64,000 nucleotides of DNA from JAURNZ01 sp036337715 (lineage in GTDB: Bacteria > Pseudomonadota > Gammaproteobacteria > Comchoanobacterales > Comchoanobacteraceae): contig JAYZDS010000009.1 in NCBI GenBank assembly GCA_036337715.1, forward strand, positions 1-64,000. Reading direction: 5' to 3'. This document shows positions 33,550 through 42,874 of this stretch, piece after piece (the first letter of the stretch is position 1; the number at the start of each line of letters is the position of its first letter). Position numbers and translations under genes: made by a program. The notes beneath the pieces were generated by a model. The model saw only the letters and a list, made by a program, of their open reading frames with translations, was not told where the DNA came from and searched no databases.

Positions 33550-34742
33550 TAATCAACCTCCTTAAAAGATTGCGGCAATGTTAAAGATGGCATATGAGGT
33601 TGATAACCCAATGCCATTAAACTTAATTGTTTTTTTAACGGAGTAAATCCATCAAGAATACGCATGCCTATGCTTCGACATTTCACCCATACAGGATGTG
33701 CCACGTGGAACATATTTTGGCATAAAGTCATGGCTTGACGCATACGTTCATTATGTCTGCGTTGCTTGTCAGTGAAAGCATTAACTAACTTCATAGATTC
33801 AAGATCATTCAACTTTAACAAATCAACCAATACTGCAACATCCATCAAACCTAAATTCAGCCCTTGTCCAGCTAGGGGGTGAACAGTGTGTGCAGCATCC
33901 CCAACAAGTAGCGCTCCTGGCCTACCATAGCTCTTTGCATGATGTGATTTTAGAGGAAAACTTAGCCGATCGCCCTTAAGTTTCATTTGCCCCATACGAC
34001 CTTGGTAATGAGACATCAACTCAAATTCAAATTGTTCTTTAGTTAAATTCATCAATGCTTTGGATTTCACGTCATCTACGCTCCAAACCAATGCACTATG
34101 ATTAAGATCAGATAAAGGTAACAAAGCAAGTGGCCCAGAAGGCATAAAACGCTGTCTTGCTGTGTGATAATGTGGTGAATCATGTTGAATGACTGCACCA
34201 ATAGCACTTTGAGCATAATCGGTCATAGCTGACTCGATACCAAGAATAGATTTCAGCTTCGATTTAGCGCCGTCTGCACCTATGACAAGCTTTGCTTCAA
34301 TCTTGTTTTTTTCACCAATAATACTTTGGCCACTATCCTCATAAGCTAGTTTCTTAATGTTATCTTTATAAACTTTTATTTTTTTTTGACGTATTAAAGA
34401 AGTCAAGGATTGTCTGATTGACTCATATGCAATGATGTGTCCTAAATTAGCCTCAGCACAATCAGCTGCATTGAACAAAATGTCTTCTTTATGATAAGCA
34501 TCCCAAATTAGGACATGATCATAAAACGTTTTATGACTGATATTATCCCAAACACCAAGGTGTTTAAGAAAATTTTCAGATGGCCTATTGATGGCACACA
34601 CCTTTGGCACCATTGTGTTTGTTGCAATTTTATTTGGCAATCCATCTTCTGCCATAACAGCAACATTATGCCCTTCTTTAAAACAAGCTAAAGCAGTCGC
34701 TAGTGCCACCACCCCATTCCCTAAAACAAGGACATCATACAC
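33549..34742 (-). CDS. UbiH/UbiF/VisC-family FAD monooxygenase (second copy)
   Basis: 397 residues. The FAD motif VLGNGVVALATALACFKEG (GxGxxxx, somewhat divergent), the DG motif GADGAKSKLKSILG and the GD motif GALLVGDAAHTVHPLAGQGLNLGLMDVAVL are present (abbreviated here). These enzymes hydroxylate the ubiquinone ring. In the usual pepP-ubiH-visC order it would be UbiI/VisC, but which ring carbon it oxidises cannot be told. It overlaps ubiH by 8 bases. Confidence 0.9.
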   Translation of the reverse strand: MYDVLVLGNGVVALATALACFKEGHNVAVMAEDGLPNKIATNTMVPKVCAINRPSENFLKHLGVWDNISHKTFYDHVLIWDAYHKEDILFNAADCAEANLGHIIAYESIRQSLTSLIRQKKIKVYKDNIKKLAYEDSGQSIIGEKNKIEAKLVIGADGAKSKLKSILGIESAMTDYAQSAIGAVIQHDSPHYHTARQRFMPSGPLALLPLSDLNHSALVWSVDDVKSKALMNLTKEQFEFELMSHYQGRMGQMKLKGDRLSFPLKSHHAKSYGRPGALLVGDAAHTVHPLAGQGLNLGLMDVAVLVDLLKLNDLESMKLVNAFTDKQRRHNERMRQAMTLCQNMFHVAHPVWVKCRSIGMRILDGFTPLKKQLSLMALGYQPHMPSLTLPQSFKEVD

Positions 34743-35961
34743 GACTATTTACCTCGTTATCCCTAATGACTTTTGGGTAAACTTTTGGCATTTGACCGCG
34801 AATCAGCGAGGGCATAGGGTATCTAAAGCCCATGCCAAATTCTGCAATATAATGTTTAAATGGAGGAATATAATTAGCCAGCTTCAAGGCTAGACCATGT
34901 AAAGATTGTAGCCAGATAGCATGTATATCAAAAACAGTCATCAATGCTTTAACGCCTTTTAAAAGCTTTTCATGATGAGGCATTACTGTTTGGTTAAAAC
35001 GCTTCGAAATTTCTTTATCTGAAAATGACATGTTATTTTCGATGGCTTTTGCAAGTAAATCAGTTAATACTGCAATATCAAAAAAGGCCAAATTAAGCCC
35101 TTGAGCACCCACAGGTGGAATTGCAAAACCAGCATCACCTAATAAAATTGCACCAGGTAATGATACTTGTGAGGCAATGCCCTGACCCAGAGGAAATACC
35201 ATATGTCGTTCAAGTTTATCAATATCACAAATGCCTTGCATCTGTTGTTTTAGATAGTTCAATAAATCTAATTTCTCTAAATTAAATACTTCGTCGTTTT
35301 TATTTTTGGCAAGAATGATCTGATGCATCCCTTGTGCAGTAGGAATACAGGCAGCTGTTCCTCCGGATACAAATCTCAGATACGCATCCTCATTTAAAGA
35401 CTTAAGTTTTACAGATGCAACCAATGCTGACTTATCCCAATCTGATTGTTCATATTGCATGCCAAGCATTTGACGATTTTGTGATTGTCTACCATCTGCA
35501 ATAATCAGTAAATTTGTCTTATATACTTTATTTGCCATATGAATGGTTGGATGAGCGCCTGCTTCAATTTTTTTAATATCCGCACCTAATATACACGTAA
35601 TATTTTTATGAGTCTCCACTTGATTTGCAAGTTCATTTTGCAAGTCAGACCCCATAACCACATAACCTAAATTTGGGTGTCTTCTTTTGTCTGCTTCAAA
35701 AGAAAATTTTGACCAAATGTCGCGTAATACATGCATTCTTTTCAAACCATGCGCTTTAGACTTTAAAACACTGGCGACGCCTAAAACAGATAATACTTGC
35801 CAACTAGCCGCATTAAGCACAATTGGCTTAAACGCATGCGACTGACTGTCTTGCAAGCTTTCTTTTACATCGAATAAATGAACTTTTAAATTAAGTTTGG
35901 CACATGCTAATGCAGCCACCAAACCAGGGAAACCACCACCAATAATTGCTACGTCTATCAT
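34735..35961 (-). CDS. ubiH: UbiH-type ubiquinone biosynthesis FAD monooxygenase
   Basis: 408 residues from the ATG at 35961, which overlaps the pepP stop (ATGA); the longer ORF to 36003 lies inside pepP. MIDVAIIGGGFPGLVAALAC is the FAD dinucleotide fold, IADGRQSQNRQMLG the DG motif and LLGDAGFAIPPVGAQGLNL the GD motif. Position directly after pepP is that of ubiH in E. coli. The His of the usual GDAAHxxxP is replaced by Gly-Phe here, an odd change. Confidence 0.88.
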   Translation of the reverse strand: MIDVAIIGGGFPGLVAALACAKLNLKVHLFDVKESLQDSQSHAFKPIVLNAASWQVLSVLGVASVLKSKAHGLKRMHVLRDIWSKFSFEADKRRHPNLGYVVMGSDLQNELANQVETHKNITCILGADIKKIEAGAHPTIHMANKVYKTNLLIIADGRQSQNRQMLGMQYEQSDWDKSALVASVKLKSLNEDAYLRFVSGGTAACIPTAQGMHQIILAKNKNDEVFNLEKLDLLNYLKQQMQGICDIDKLERHMVFPLGQGIASQVSLPGAILLGDAGFAIPPVGAQGLNLAFFDIAVLTDLLAKAIENNMSFSDKEISKRFNQTVMPHHEKLLKGVKALMTVFDIHAIWLQSLHGLALKLANYIPPFKHYIAEFGMGFRYPMPSLIRGQMPKVYPKVIRDNEVNSRV

Positions 35962-37235
35962 GTCTTCATTATATCTTCTATTGCGTCTATTGTCTTGCAA
36001 CAATCTTTACTTAATACATCAGATCCATCTTTCGTTACCAAAACATCATCTTCAATACGTATGCCTAAACCACGAAAACTAGCGGGCATATGATCCAAAT
36101 GTGACGCGATGTATAAACCAGGCTCCACAGTCAAAACCATGCCAGCTGCTAACTTCATGGGTTGATTATTTTCATCAAGATAAGGGCATGGGTCATGCAC
36201 ATCACGACCTAACCAATGGCTGACACCATGAAAAAATAAATCTTTTATTGTGTATGGTGTCTTGGCAAGCATCCCAGAGTCTTTTATACCTTGCGACATC
36301 ACCTCATTTGCTTTTCTTTGTAATGAATCAAACGCAACACCAGGCTTGATCATATCGATAACTGCTTTTTGCGCATCTAGCACAATAGCATAGATATCTC
36401 TTTGGGCAGAACTGAATTGACCACTGACAGGAAATGTTCTTGTAATGTCTGAAGCATAGCCTTGCCATTCACAACCTGCATCCACTAAAATCAAATCATT
36501 TTGACTAAATTCGTCGCGACAAGTTCGATAATGTAGGATACATGCATTCTCACCAGAGGCCACGATCGACTCATACGCCAAATGTTCTGAACCTGATTGA
36601 AAACAAACATCTCTAAATAGAGAGGATAGCTGATATTCATGGGTCTTATTTTTTACTTGCTGCATTAAACATTCATGCGCTTTACCACTGATGATACAAG
36701 CTTGGCGCATACGTTCAATTTCATCATTTGATTTTATTAATCGCTTTGAGCCTAATATAGGCGATAAATCAAAATATGCCTTTGGCTTCAGTGGGCGCCT
36801 CTGGGATTGATCAATGACAGAGTTTAACAATGTCTCAACAATACCTTTTTTTTCAAAAGGGTAATAAACCGTCCCAGTTACAGACAACCATTCTTTTAAC
36901 AAAGGCTCAAGCGCGCACCGATGAATAACCTCATCTGCATGACCTAATGCAATAATGGCATCAGAGGACAGTCTTCGCCCCTCCCAACGTTCTATATTGG
37001 GATCTAAATCTTGACAACACAATATGACTTTAACATCTCGGCCTTGCTTTCTAAGTAACCACCATGCATCAGGGTAATACCAGTCTGTTAAATATGCGAA
37101 ATCACTATATTGACGAAAAGGAAAGTCTACATCCAAATTTCTGTAAACAATTGGCGCCCCTGGTACTAAGACAACAGTGTTATCAGGTAACAATTTCGCT
37201 AATCCTTGGATGCGTTTTTCAATGTGTTCTAACAT
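35958..37235 (-). CDS. pepP: Xaa-Pro aminopeptidase P
   Basis: 425 residues. The N-terminal creatinase-like domain (1-170) is followed by the pita-bread catalytic domain with metal ligands in LVDAGCEWQGYASDITRTFP (two Asp), HGVSHWLGRDVHD (His), TVEPGLYI (Glu) and RIEDDVLV (Glu). It releases N-terminal residues preceding proline. Gene order pepP-ubiH-visC is conserved in gammaproteobacteria. Confidence 0.96.
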   Translation of the reverse strand: MLEHIEKRIQGLAKLLPDNTVVLVPGAPIVYRNLDVDFPFRQYSDFAYLTDWYYPDAWWLLRKQGRDVKVILCCQDLDPNIERWEGRRLSSDAIIALGHADEVIHRCALEPLLKEWLSVTGTVYYPFEKKGIVETLLNSVIDQSQRRPLKPKAYFDLSPILGSKRLIKSNDEIERMRQACIISGKAHECLMQQVKNKTHEYQLSSLFRDVCFQSGSEHLAYESIVASGENACILHYRTCRDEFSQNDLILVDAGCEWQGYASDITRTFPVSGQFSSAQRDIYAIVLDAQKAVIDMIKPGVAFDSLQRKANEVMSQGIKDSGMLAKTPYTIKDLFFHGVSHWLGRDVHDPCPYLDENNQPMKLAAGMVLTVEPGLYIASHLDHMPASFRGLGIRIEDDVLVTKDGSDVLSKDCCKTIDAIEDIMKT

Positions 37236-37279
37236 ACTATAAGCATAGGATAAATGTGTGTTTTCGTCTAGTTTATGAC

Positions 37280-37945
37280 TTAATTATCAACTGGCCAATC
37301 TGTTGTAAAAGTAACATAATTAATCTGAATGCATCTTCTTTCTTTTTTAATGGTTTTTAGTTCCATACCGTGCCAAGTATCAGGCCCGCTAGTAAAGAAG
37401 TAGCCATAGTTATGTTTGTATGGCACAGTTTTAACATGATTTAAGTCTTTATCATAAAAATCAGTACCTAAATCCTCAGATTCGTCACATTGATTCACAA
37501 AACATAATCCGGATAAGAGTTTCTCTTCAATGTCACAATGTGGCTTTAACCAAAACCCCTGTCTATCACAGACGATTTCAAGACGAACATATGCTTTTGA
37601 TAAATCTTTACCAATTAAATTGCTAATGTATTGATGTATTTGCCTTGACTGAAATGCTTGAATCAGTGTTTTAAGCGCAGGAAATTTAGCTTGATTTTCT
37701 TTTGTCACATAACAACGAAAAGGTTCTGCCTGACCACCTGATACAATCCCTTTTCTATAATGTCCTGCACCTGCATCTAATGCTCTAGTACCATCATAAG
37801 TCAACCCAGCATGTTTAGGGTCTTTGATATCAGCTGCTATGATTTCATCAACCATACTTTGAGTAAGTGGCTGATTTATTTCCCAATGATCAAAAGGCTC
37901 TTGATACATCACAGTTTGTGTTTTCAATTGCTCATACAAAGACAT
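37280..37945 (-). CDS. 2-oxoglutarate/Fe(II) oxygenase superfamily protein
   Basis: 221 residues. The jelly-roll ligands appear as LKPHCDIEEKLLSG (His and Asp), DTWHGMEL (His) and KKERRCIQINYVTF (2-oxoglutarate Arg). It is unrelated in detail to the AlkB protein at 30 kb. The start overlaps the ELM1-type gene by 14 bases, so it probably modifies a surface glycan or nucleotide sugar made by this cluster; the substrate is unknown. Confidence 0.8.
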   Translation of the reverse strand: MSLYEQLKTQTVMYQEPFDHWEINQPLTQSMVDEIIAADIKDPKHAGLTYDGTRALDAGAGHYRKGIVSGGQAEPFRCYVTKENQAKFPALKTLIQAFQSRQIHQYISNLIGKDLSKAYVRLEIVCDRQGFWLKPHCDIEEKLLSGLCFVNQCDESEDLGTDFYDKDLNHVKTVPYKHNYGYFFTSGPDTWHGMELKTIKKERRCIQINYVTFTTDWPVDN

Positions 37946-38888
37946 GTGTATGCTTCTCCTTTAAAATTTGTGCTACGCGCCTTGCCTCGTCAAGCGGGGT
38001 GTATGACCACTGATCAAATGTCCCTCGCCATGGTTTAACCATGCCTTCAGCATACAAGCTTTGGTGTAATTTTGCTAGACGCGGTTTCTGGCTTCTTGTT
38101 TTAAATTCCAAACAATACACAGGTTTTCCAGTAAAACAAGCCTCTGACAACATCGATGCAGAATCACATGTGACAACAATATGTTTAGCGTAATTTAAAG
38201 CTGATAAATAAATTGCCTTATCAACATTAGGCAGTACTACATGAGGCTTTAAAAGAACAGATTGCAACATATTTAAAACAGTTTTTGGTGTTCTATTTGA
38301 GGGCACAAATACAAGCTGGTATCGACTGTGATCTGTCGCCTTTTGCAATGATGTAACAGCTTGCTTCAAAGACTCAGATGACCAAGCATAACTTTTTGTT
38401 GGACCACCCAAAATCACTGCCACTTGGTCTTTTTGATTTTTTGGCCATGACGACTGCTTGTTATGATCAATGATTGAACGCCAATCAAGATCATGAATTG
38501 CTCCTTTGGTAACAATCACTGATTTGCCCGTTATATTATCATGCTCAGGAATAAGGACACAATCAAATGCACTGGTATGAATAATTGGGTTTTGAATATG
38601 AATGGTAAATATATTATCACCATGCTGAGATTTCAGAAACTTTGATGCGATAGCACTATGCCTACCACAGGAAACAATAAATTTTGGTAGTGATGTAGGC
38701 AACGTCTGCTGAAAAATAAAGGGTTGTGCAGGCAATAGCTGGCTTGGCAACCATGAAAAGCTTTTCTTTAACTTAATAACATGTTGCCTATAGTTAAGAC
38801 CAAGCGCATTTGCAATGCCCTTGGTTTGGCTTAACATCCCATGAAGGCCGCTGGTTAATAATAATGCATTAGTGTTTTCAAGCATCAA
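37932..38888 (-). CDS. ELM1/GtrOC1-family (DUF1022) putative glycosyltransferase
   Basis: 318 residues with the family opening LLTSGLHGMLSQTKGIANALG, FIVSCGRHSAIASKFL, AVILGGPTKSYAWS and VTCDSASMLSEACFTGKPVY (abbreviated). The fold is GT-B like, related to the plant ELM1 proteins. Bacterial members lie in LPS or capsule clusters. It overlaps the GT4 gene by 11 bases. Confidence 0.88.
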   Translation of the reverse strand: MMLENTNALLLTSGLHGMLSQTKGIANALGLNYRQHVIKLKKSFSWLPSQLLPAQPFIFQQTLPTSLPKFIVSCGRHSAIASKFLKSQHGDNIFTIHIQNPIIHTSAFDCVLIPEHDNITGKSVIVTKGAIHDLDWRSIIDHNKQSSWPKNQKDQVAVILGGPTKSYAWSSESLKQAVTSLQKATDHSRYQLVFVPSNRTPKTVLNMLQSVLLKPHVVLPNVDKAIYLSALNYAKHIVVTCDSASMLSEACFTGKPVYCLEFKTRSQKPRLAKLHQSLYAEGMVKPWRGTFDQWSYTPLDEARRVAQILKEKHTHVFV

Positions 38889-39984
38889 CTTTTTCCATTG
38901 CTTGTTGTCTAAGCATTGCTTTATAAACTGATAATGTTTCAGAAACCATTTTATCCTTTGTAAAGGGATTTGAGTTCATTTTAATCGACTGACCACTTAA
39001 AATTTCTTTTGTTTTTTCCAAAAGAGTTGCCTCGTCTTTGAGTGGAACTAACCCATAGGGAAATAATTGTTTTAGACTTTCAGCTACCCCACCGATGTCC
39101 CATCCAATAACAGGGGTTTTCATCTGAATAGATTCTATGACTGTTCTTCCAAATGCCTCAGGCTCAATCTTTAAAGCATATGTAATGTCTGACAGCGCAT
39201 AAATTTCTTTAACATCATGACGAAGGTCACAAAAAGTAATTTTTTCTGTCAGTTTAAGCTCATGGACAAGCTGTTTAAGTGAGGCTAAAAATTTTGGCTT
39301 ACAATGCGTTAAAGAGCCAACAATTAGTCCATGATGATTATCATCTAGTTGCGCAATTAACCGTATAAAGTAGTCAAAACCTTTTTTTTCACTTAAACGA
39401 GATACCATCGAAAGAACTTTTTTATTTTTGGTTTGAGGGAATTCTCTGTACCATGCTTGTAACCAAGTTTGATCAAGCACCCCTGGAGTAAGTTTTTTTG
39501 TATCACAACCCCTTGTAATCACGCTAACCTTAGCAGGGTGGATTCTATATTGTTCAAGGATATGAGATTTGACTGTATTAGAAATAGCAATCACACGATG
39601 GGCCTTTGTCATGATTTTAGAATAACCCGAAACACTATATAGACCATGAAAAGTAGTAATTAAAAGTGGCTTTTTAATGTATTTGGACATACTAAAATTA
39701 TTCAACCAAGCAGGTATCCTTGACCTAACATGAATAATATCAGGTTTAATTTCATTGACATGCTTGATAAGACTTGGGATTACAAACAAAGATTTAATAT
39801 GCTTCCTATGGATTGGCAATGTATGATGGACACCACCCAAAGCCTCAATCTGTTTTACTAAACTGCCACCCGCCGAAATAACATGAGCTTCATGACCATT
39901 TGCAATCAGTCCCTCAACCATATCAATTGTGCCACGTTCAACGCCACCTTGATTTAGTTCTGGTAATAATTGTAAAACTTTCAT
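38878..39984 (-). CDS. glycosyltransferase family 4 (GT-B)
   Basis: 368 residues from the ATG at 39984 (MKVLQLLPELNQGGVERG), where the family normally begins; 13 extra residues upstream in frame are not conserved. HVRSRIPAW and TTFHGLYSVSGY lie in the acceptor domain, SRLSEKKGFDYFI starts the donor domain, and EPEAFGRTVIESIQMKTPVIG is the EX7E donor motif. It adds a sugar to a lipid-linked glycan or LPS core on the cytosolic face. With the two genes downstream it forms a small envelope-glycan operon. Confidence 0.92.
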   Translation of the reverse strand: MKVLQLLPELNQGGVERGTIDMVEGLIANGHEAHVISAGGSLVKQIEALGGVHHTLPIHRKHIKSLFVIPSLIKHVNEIKPDIIHVRSRIPAWLNNFSMSKYIKKPLLITTFHGLYSVSGYSKIMTKAHRVIAISNTVKSHILEQYRIHPAKVSVITRGCDTKKLTPGVLDQTWLQAWYREFPQTKNKKVLSMVSRLSEKKGFDYFIRLIAQLDDNHHGLIVGSLTHCKPKFLASLKQLVHELKLTEKITFCDLRHDVKEIYALSDITYALKIEPEAFGRTVIESIQMKTPVIGWDIGGVAESLKQLFPYGLVPLKDEATLLEKTKEILSGQSIKMNSNPFTKDKMVSETLSVYKAMLRQQAMEKVDA

Positions 39985-40061
39985 AACTTCATCCCGATAA
40001 TTTGAGCATACCCAAAAAACCATGAAGGGTCTAGAGGATGAATCATCATAATACTTAAATT

Positions 40062-40089
40062 TTGAAAATTAAAACTTTTAAGGTATAAT
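40062..40089 (+). promoter_or_regulatory. 6S RNA promoter
   Basis: TTGAAA (40062-40067), 16 bases, then a perfect TATAAT (40084-40089). The start would be near 40096, at the beginning of the 6S RNA. Confidence 0.7.
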
Positions 40090-40096
40090 TGTAAAT

Positions 40097-40229
40097 GTCT
40101 GGAGTGGGTTATTTGATCGACATTCTGAATCAACACTCATCAGTCTGGGGCGTAATGGCTTCGAGAAGGTTGTTGACATATTTACATGCTAAAGAGTCTG
40201 ATACCTTTGTGCGACACCCCACTTAGTCA
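40097..40229 (+). ncRNA. ssrS: 6S RNA
   Basis: A non-coding stretch directly upstream of the ygfA homologue, the standard place for 6S RNA in gammaproteobacteria, with its own TATAAT promoter. The ends pair: AGTGGG at 40103-40108 with CCCACT at 40218-40223, forming the closing stem; the middle contains GTCTGGGGCGTAATGGCTTC, suitable for the central-bubble region. 6S RNA imitates an open promoter and binds sigma70 RNA polymerase. The length of about 133 bases is shorter than the 180 of E. coli, so the ends are approximate. Confidence 0.82.
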
Positions 40230-40253
40230 AATTAAATTCAGGAATTAAATCGA

Positions 40254-40778
40254 ATGACCACGACAGACAACTTAAAACAACAATGGCGTAACAAACTAAA
40301 AAAACTGACTCCTGCAACGCTAACTAACGAACATATTCAGAAAATCTCAGCGCTACCAGAAATTAGTCAAGCCAAACACATTGGCTGCTATATTGCCATT
40401 CAACCTGAAATAGACCTTACTCTTTTCTATAATGCATTAATTGCATTAGGTAAAAAACTATACATACCAACATTAGATAATAGTAAAAAAATGTGTTTCA
40501 TTGAATATGATCCCTCTCAACCCGTGAACATCTCTCAAGGCTTCCAAACCGAACATCACACCACCCTTTTTGAAGCTGATAAGCTAGATTGCATTATTGT
40601 CCCATGTTTAGGCATTGATCAAGACAATAAACGCCTGGGACGAGGAGGAGGATACTATGATCGTGTATTAGATGAAGCATCAATGACCATTAGTATTATT
40701 ATGCAACAACAAAGAATTCAAGAAAGCATTGGGGAGTCACATGATGCCATTATCAAAAACATTGTTGAGATAAATTAA
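40254..40778 (+). CDS. ygfA: 5-formyltetrahydrofolate cyclo-ligase
   Basis: 174 residues. AKHIGCYIAIQPEIDLTLFY starts the fold; CIIVPCLGIDQDNKRLGRGGGYYDR is the family signature with the GRGGGYYDR phosphate loop. It converts 5-formyl-THF to 5,10-methenyl-THF using ATP. It is the 3' neighbour of 6S RNA, probably read through from the 6S promoter. Confidence 0.95.
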   Translation: MTTTDNLKQQWRNKLKKLTPATLTNEHIQKISALPEISQAKHIGCYIAIQPEIDLTLFYNALIALGKKLYIPTLDNSKKMCFIEYDPSQPVNISQGFQTEHHTTLFEADKLDCIIVPCLGIDQDNKRLGRGGGYYDRVLDEASMTISIIMQQQRIQESIGESHDAIIKNIVEIN

Positions 40779-40785
40779 AAACATC

Positions 40786-41628
40786 TCAGTTTTTCTTGGG
40801 TGTTAAAACAAGCCAATGCATATTAGGCCCTCTACCCTCACTAAGCGCAATTAAGCGCTCTTCTTCGTTAAAACATGATAATTCTTCAAAATCATTAGGG
40901 TTGTAACTTTCTCTATAAATTAACTCGATATCAAAAAAAGCACTTGCTTCCGAAAGCAAAGCTTTTTGAAGCGCTTTACCATCTTTTTTCATCCATGGAT
41001 GTAATTCGCAAATAATACTACAATGAGACAGTGATGATAGCATTTTTGGATTAAGCAAATCATACTCATCTCCTTCAATATCAATCAGAATGGTTATTGA
41101 CTCTTTGCACTGAGAAACAATACTTTTCAAAGATGCTTCATTTGACTTCCCTAGAATGCTCATCTTTGACTCACAATCATTAAGTTGAGCATTGTTTTTT
41201 ATTATTCTTTGCATCTCGAAATCTTTTTCAAATGCATAAACGTGATCAAAAACTCCGCTAAACGCCATGCCTACTGCGAAGTATCCATCAGCAGATCCCA
41301 AATCAATAAATACATTATTTTTTCCTTTACTAAAAGCAATTAACTTTTGCAGCACATGCGTTTCGTATGTTCCAAGAATCTGAGTAATAAGGTCATACCG
41401 AGACCAATTTCTGCATTGGTTTAATTGCATACCTTTAAATGGACCATAGGCAACTTGATAACCATGAATTGAAATAATAGTCTTTAATATGTTCTTTTTT
41501 AAATTTTTAAAATGCAATCTTTTTTTAAATGGATTGCAAAATCTAAATCTGAAAACTTCTTGTCTAATTTTTTTCATACCTTTAAGAATGCTTGAATATA
41601 CACGTGCGGATGAAGTTAGCATCGTCAT
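40786..41628 (-). CDS. FkbM-family SAM-dependent methyltransferase
   Basis: 280 residues. NVFIDLGSADGYFAVGMAF is the SAM-binding motif, HVYAFEKDFEMQRIIKNN the acidic ribose-binding strand and ITILIDIEGDEYDLLN the catalytic-loop region typical of FkbM enzymes. The N-terminal 60 residues are basic. FkbM-type enzymes methylate sugars or small molecules; the nearby glycan genes make a sugar O-methylation plausible. It overlaps rpiA by 4 bases. Confidence 0.75.
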   Translation of the reverse strand: MTMLTSSARVYSSILKGMKKIRQEVFRFRFCNPFKKRLHFKNLKKNILKTIISIHGYQVAYGPFKGMQLNQCRNWSRYDLITQILGTYETHVLQKLIAFSKGKNNVFIDLGSADGYFAVGMAFSGVFDHVYAFEKDFEMQRIIKNNAQLNDCESKMSILGKSNEASLKSIVSQCKESITILIDIEGDEYDLLNPKMLSSLSHCSIICELHPWMKKDGKALQKALLSEASAFFDIELIYRESYNPNDFEELSCFNEEERLIALSEGRGPNMHWLVLTPKKN

Positions 41629-42287
41629 ACTTCATTAATCCGCCTAATACTATCACCCATTGAGATATATACTTCATTGGGCCTACAGTACGCAAACAAA
41701 CCATGACCCACAACACCGATAATCCCATTGAGTTTATCTTCTAAAGCCAATGGCTCTGCAAGCGGTAAGTCATATATGTCAATAATATCGTTATTGTGCA
41801 TTGTCTTATAGCCTTGGCGATACACAGGTTGCCCACCTAATAAAACGCATTGCCTTGCTACAAAACTTCTTGCTTCAGGCAAAACTTCAATTGAGACAGG
41901 CACATCTTTGCCAAGACGATTGGACCATTTACTTTCATCTACCATCACAACAAAGGATTTTGCCATATTGGCCAAAAGCTTTTCCATGGTTTGTCTACCA
42001 CCACCACCTTTTAAACAACACCTAGACTCAATGATTTGATCAGCACCGTCAACATAAACATCTATGTGCTTTACAGAATTTGCAGGCAATACCTCAAAGC
42101 CCTCATTGACCAACTGCTTTGATAATTCAGGACATGCCACGACCAATTCTTTACATTCAAAATGCTTTTCTATTATCAGGTCAACTAGACACTTTACAGT
42201 CGACCCTGCGCCAATCCCAATAATATCACTTGGGTTAAGCGTCTCAAAAACGGCGTTTGCCACTTTTACTTTTAATTCATTAACCAT
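41625..42287 (-). CDS. rpiA: ribose-5-phosphate isomerase A
   Basis: 220 residues from the ATG at 42287 (MVNELKVKVANAV), where family members begin; a longer ORF to 42323 adds 12 unconserved residues. Motifs: GIGAGSTVKCLVD, YVDGADQI, LKGGGGRQTMEKLLANMA and VDESKWSNRLGK. It interconverts ribose-5-phosphate and ribulose-5-phosphate. It is divergent from the carbonic anhydrase gene. Confidence 0.96.
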   Translation of the reverse strand: MVNELKVKVANAVFETLNPSDIIGIGAGSTVKCLVDLIIEKHFECKELVVACPELSKQLVNEGFEVLPANSVKHIDVYVDGADQIIESRCCLKGGGGRQTMEKLLANMAKSFVVMVDESKWSNRLGKDVPVSIEVLPEARSFVARQCVLLGGQPVYRQGYKTMHNNDIIDIYDLPLAEPLALEDKLNGIIGVVGHGLFAYCRPNEVYISMGDSIRRINEV

Positions 42288-42343
42288 GATAAAATCATAG
42301 CAAACATAGTATTTAGTTTTCAAATTCGGTTAAAATAATTTTT

Positions 42344-42868
42344 ATGAACAGACCGTTTAAAAATAAAATTCCTACTATTGATCAAAACTGCTACTGCGAC
42401 GATACATCACTCATCATTGGAGACTGTAAAATTGGTTCAGAAAGCTCTATATGGCCTTACGTAGTCCTAAGAGCAGATGTGCAAGCCATCACTATAGGAA
42501 AACAGACCAATATACAAGATGGTACGATTATTCATTGTGCTTCACAAGCATTAACGCCACCCAATGGCATTCCTTGCATCGTAGGTAATCGTGTTACCAT
42601 AGGGCATCAAGTGATGCTTCATGCCTGTCATGTGATGGATGATTGCTTAATAGGAATGGGTAGCATCGTTATGGACGGTAGCATCATTCAGCCCAATGTG
42701 ATCTTAGGTGCAAGGTCATTAGTTACTGAAAACCAAACACTTGAGTCTGGTTTCTTATATTTAGGTTCACCTGCAAAAAAAATAAGGGCTCTCACTGAAG
42801 CAGAAGAGACTCATATTCACACAAGTGCAATGCATTACTGTGAGCTAGCGAAAGCTAGCTACACCTAA
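42344..42868 (+). CDS. gamma-carbonic anhydrase family protein (YrdA-like)
   Basis: 174 residues of left-handed beta-helix hexapeptide repeats. The three zinc-site His appear in DGTIIHCAS and TIGHQVMLHACHV, matching CamH/YrdA. ILGARSLVTENQTLESGFLYLGSPAK closes the helix. Carbonic anhydrase or related metal-dependent activity is likely but varies in this family. The gene's last codons form a GAAA-loop hairpin close to the convergent gyrB end. Confidence 0.93.
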   Translation: MNRPFKNKIPTIDQNCYCDDTSLIIGDCKIGSESSIWPYVVLRADVQAITIGKQTNIQDGTIIHCASQALTPPNGIPCIVGNRVTIGHQVMLHACHVMDDCLIGMGSIVMDGSIIQPNVILGARSLVTENQTLESGFLYLGSPAKKIRALTEAEETHIHTSAMHYCELAKASYT

Positions 42869-42874
42869 TATAAA

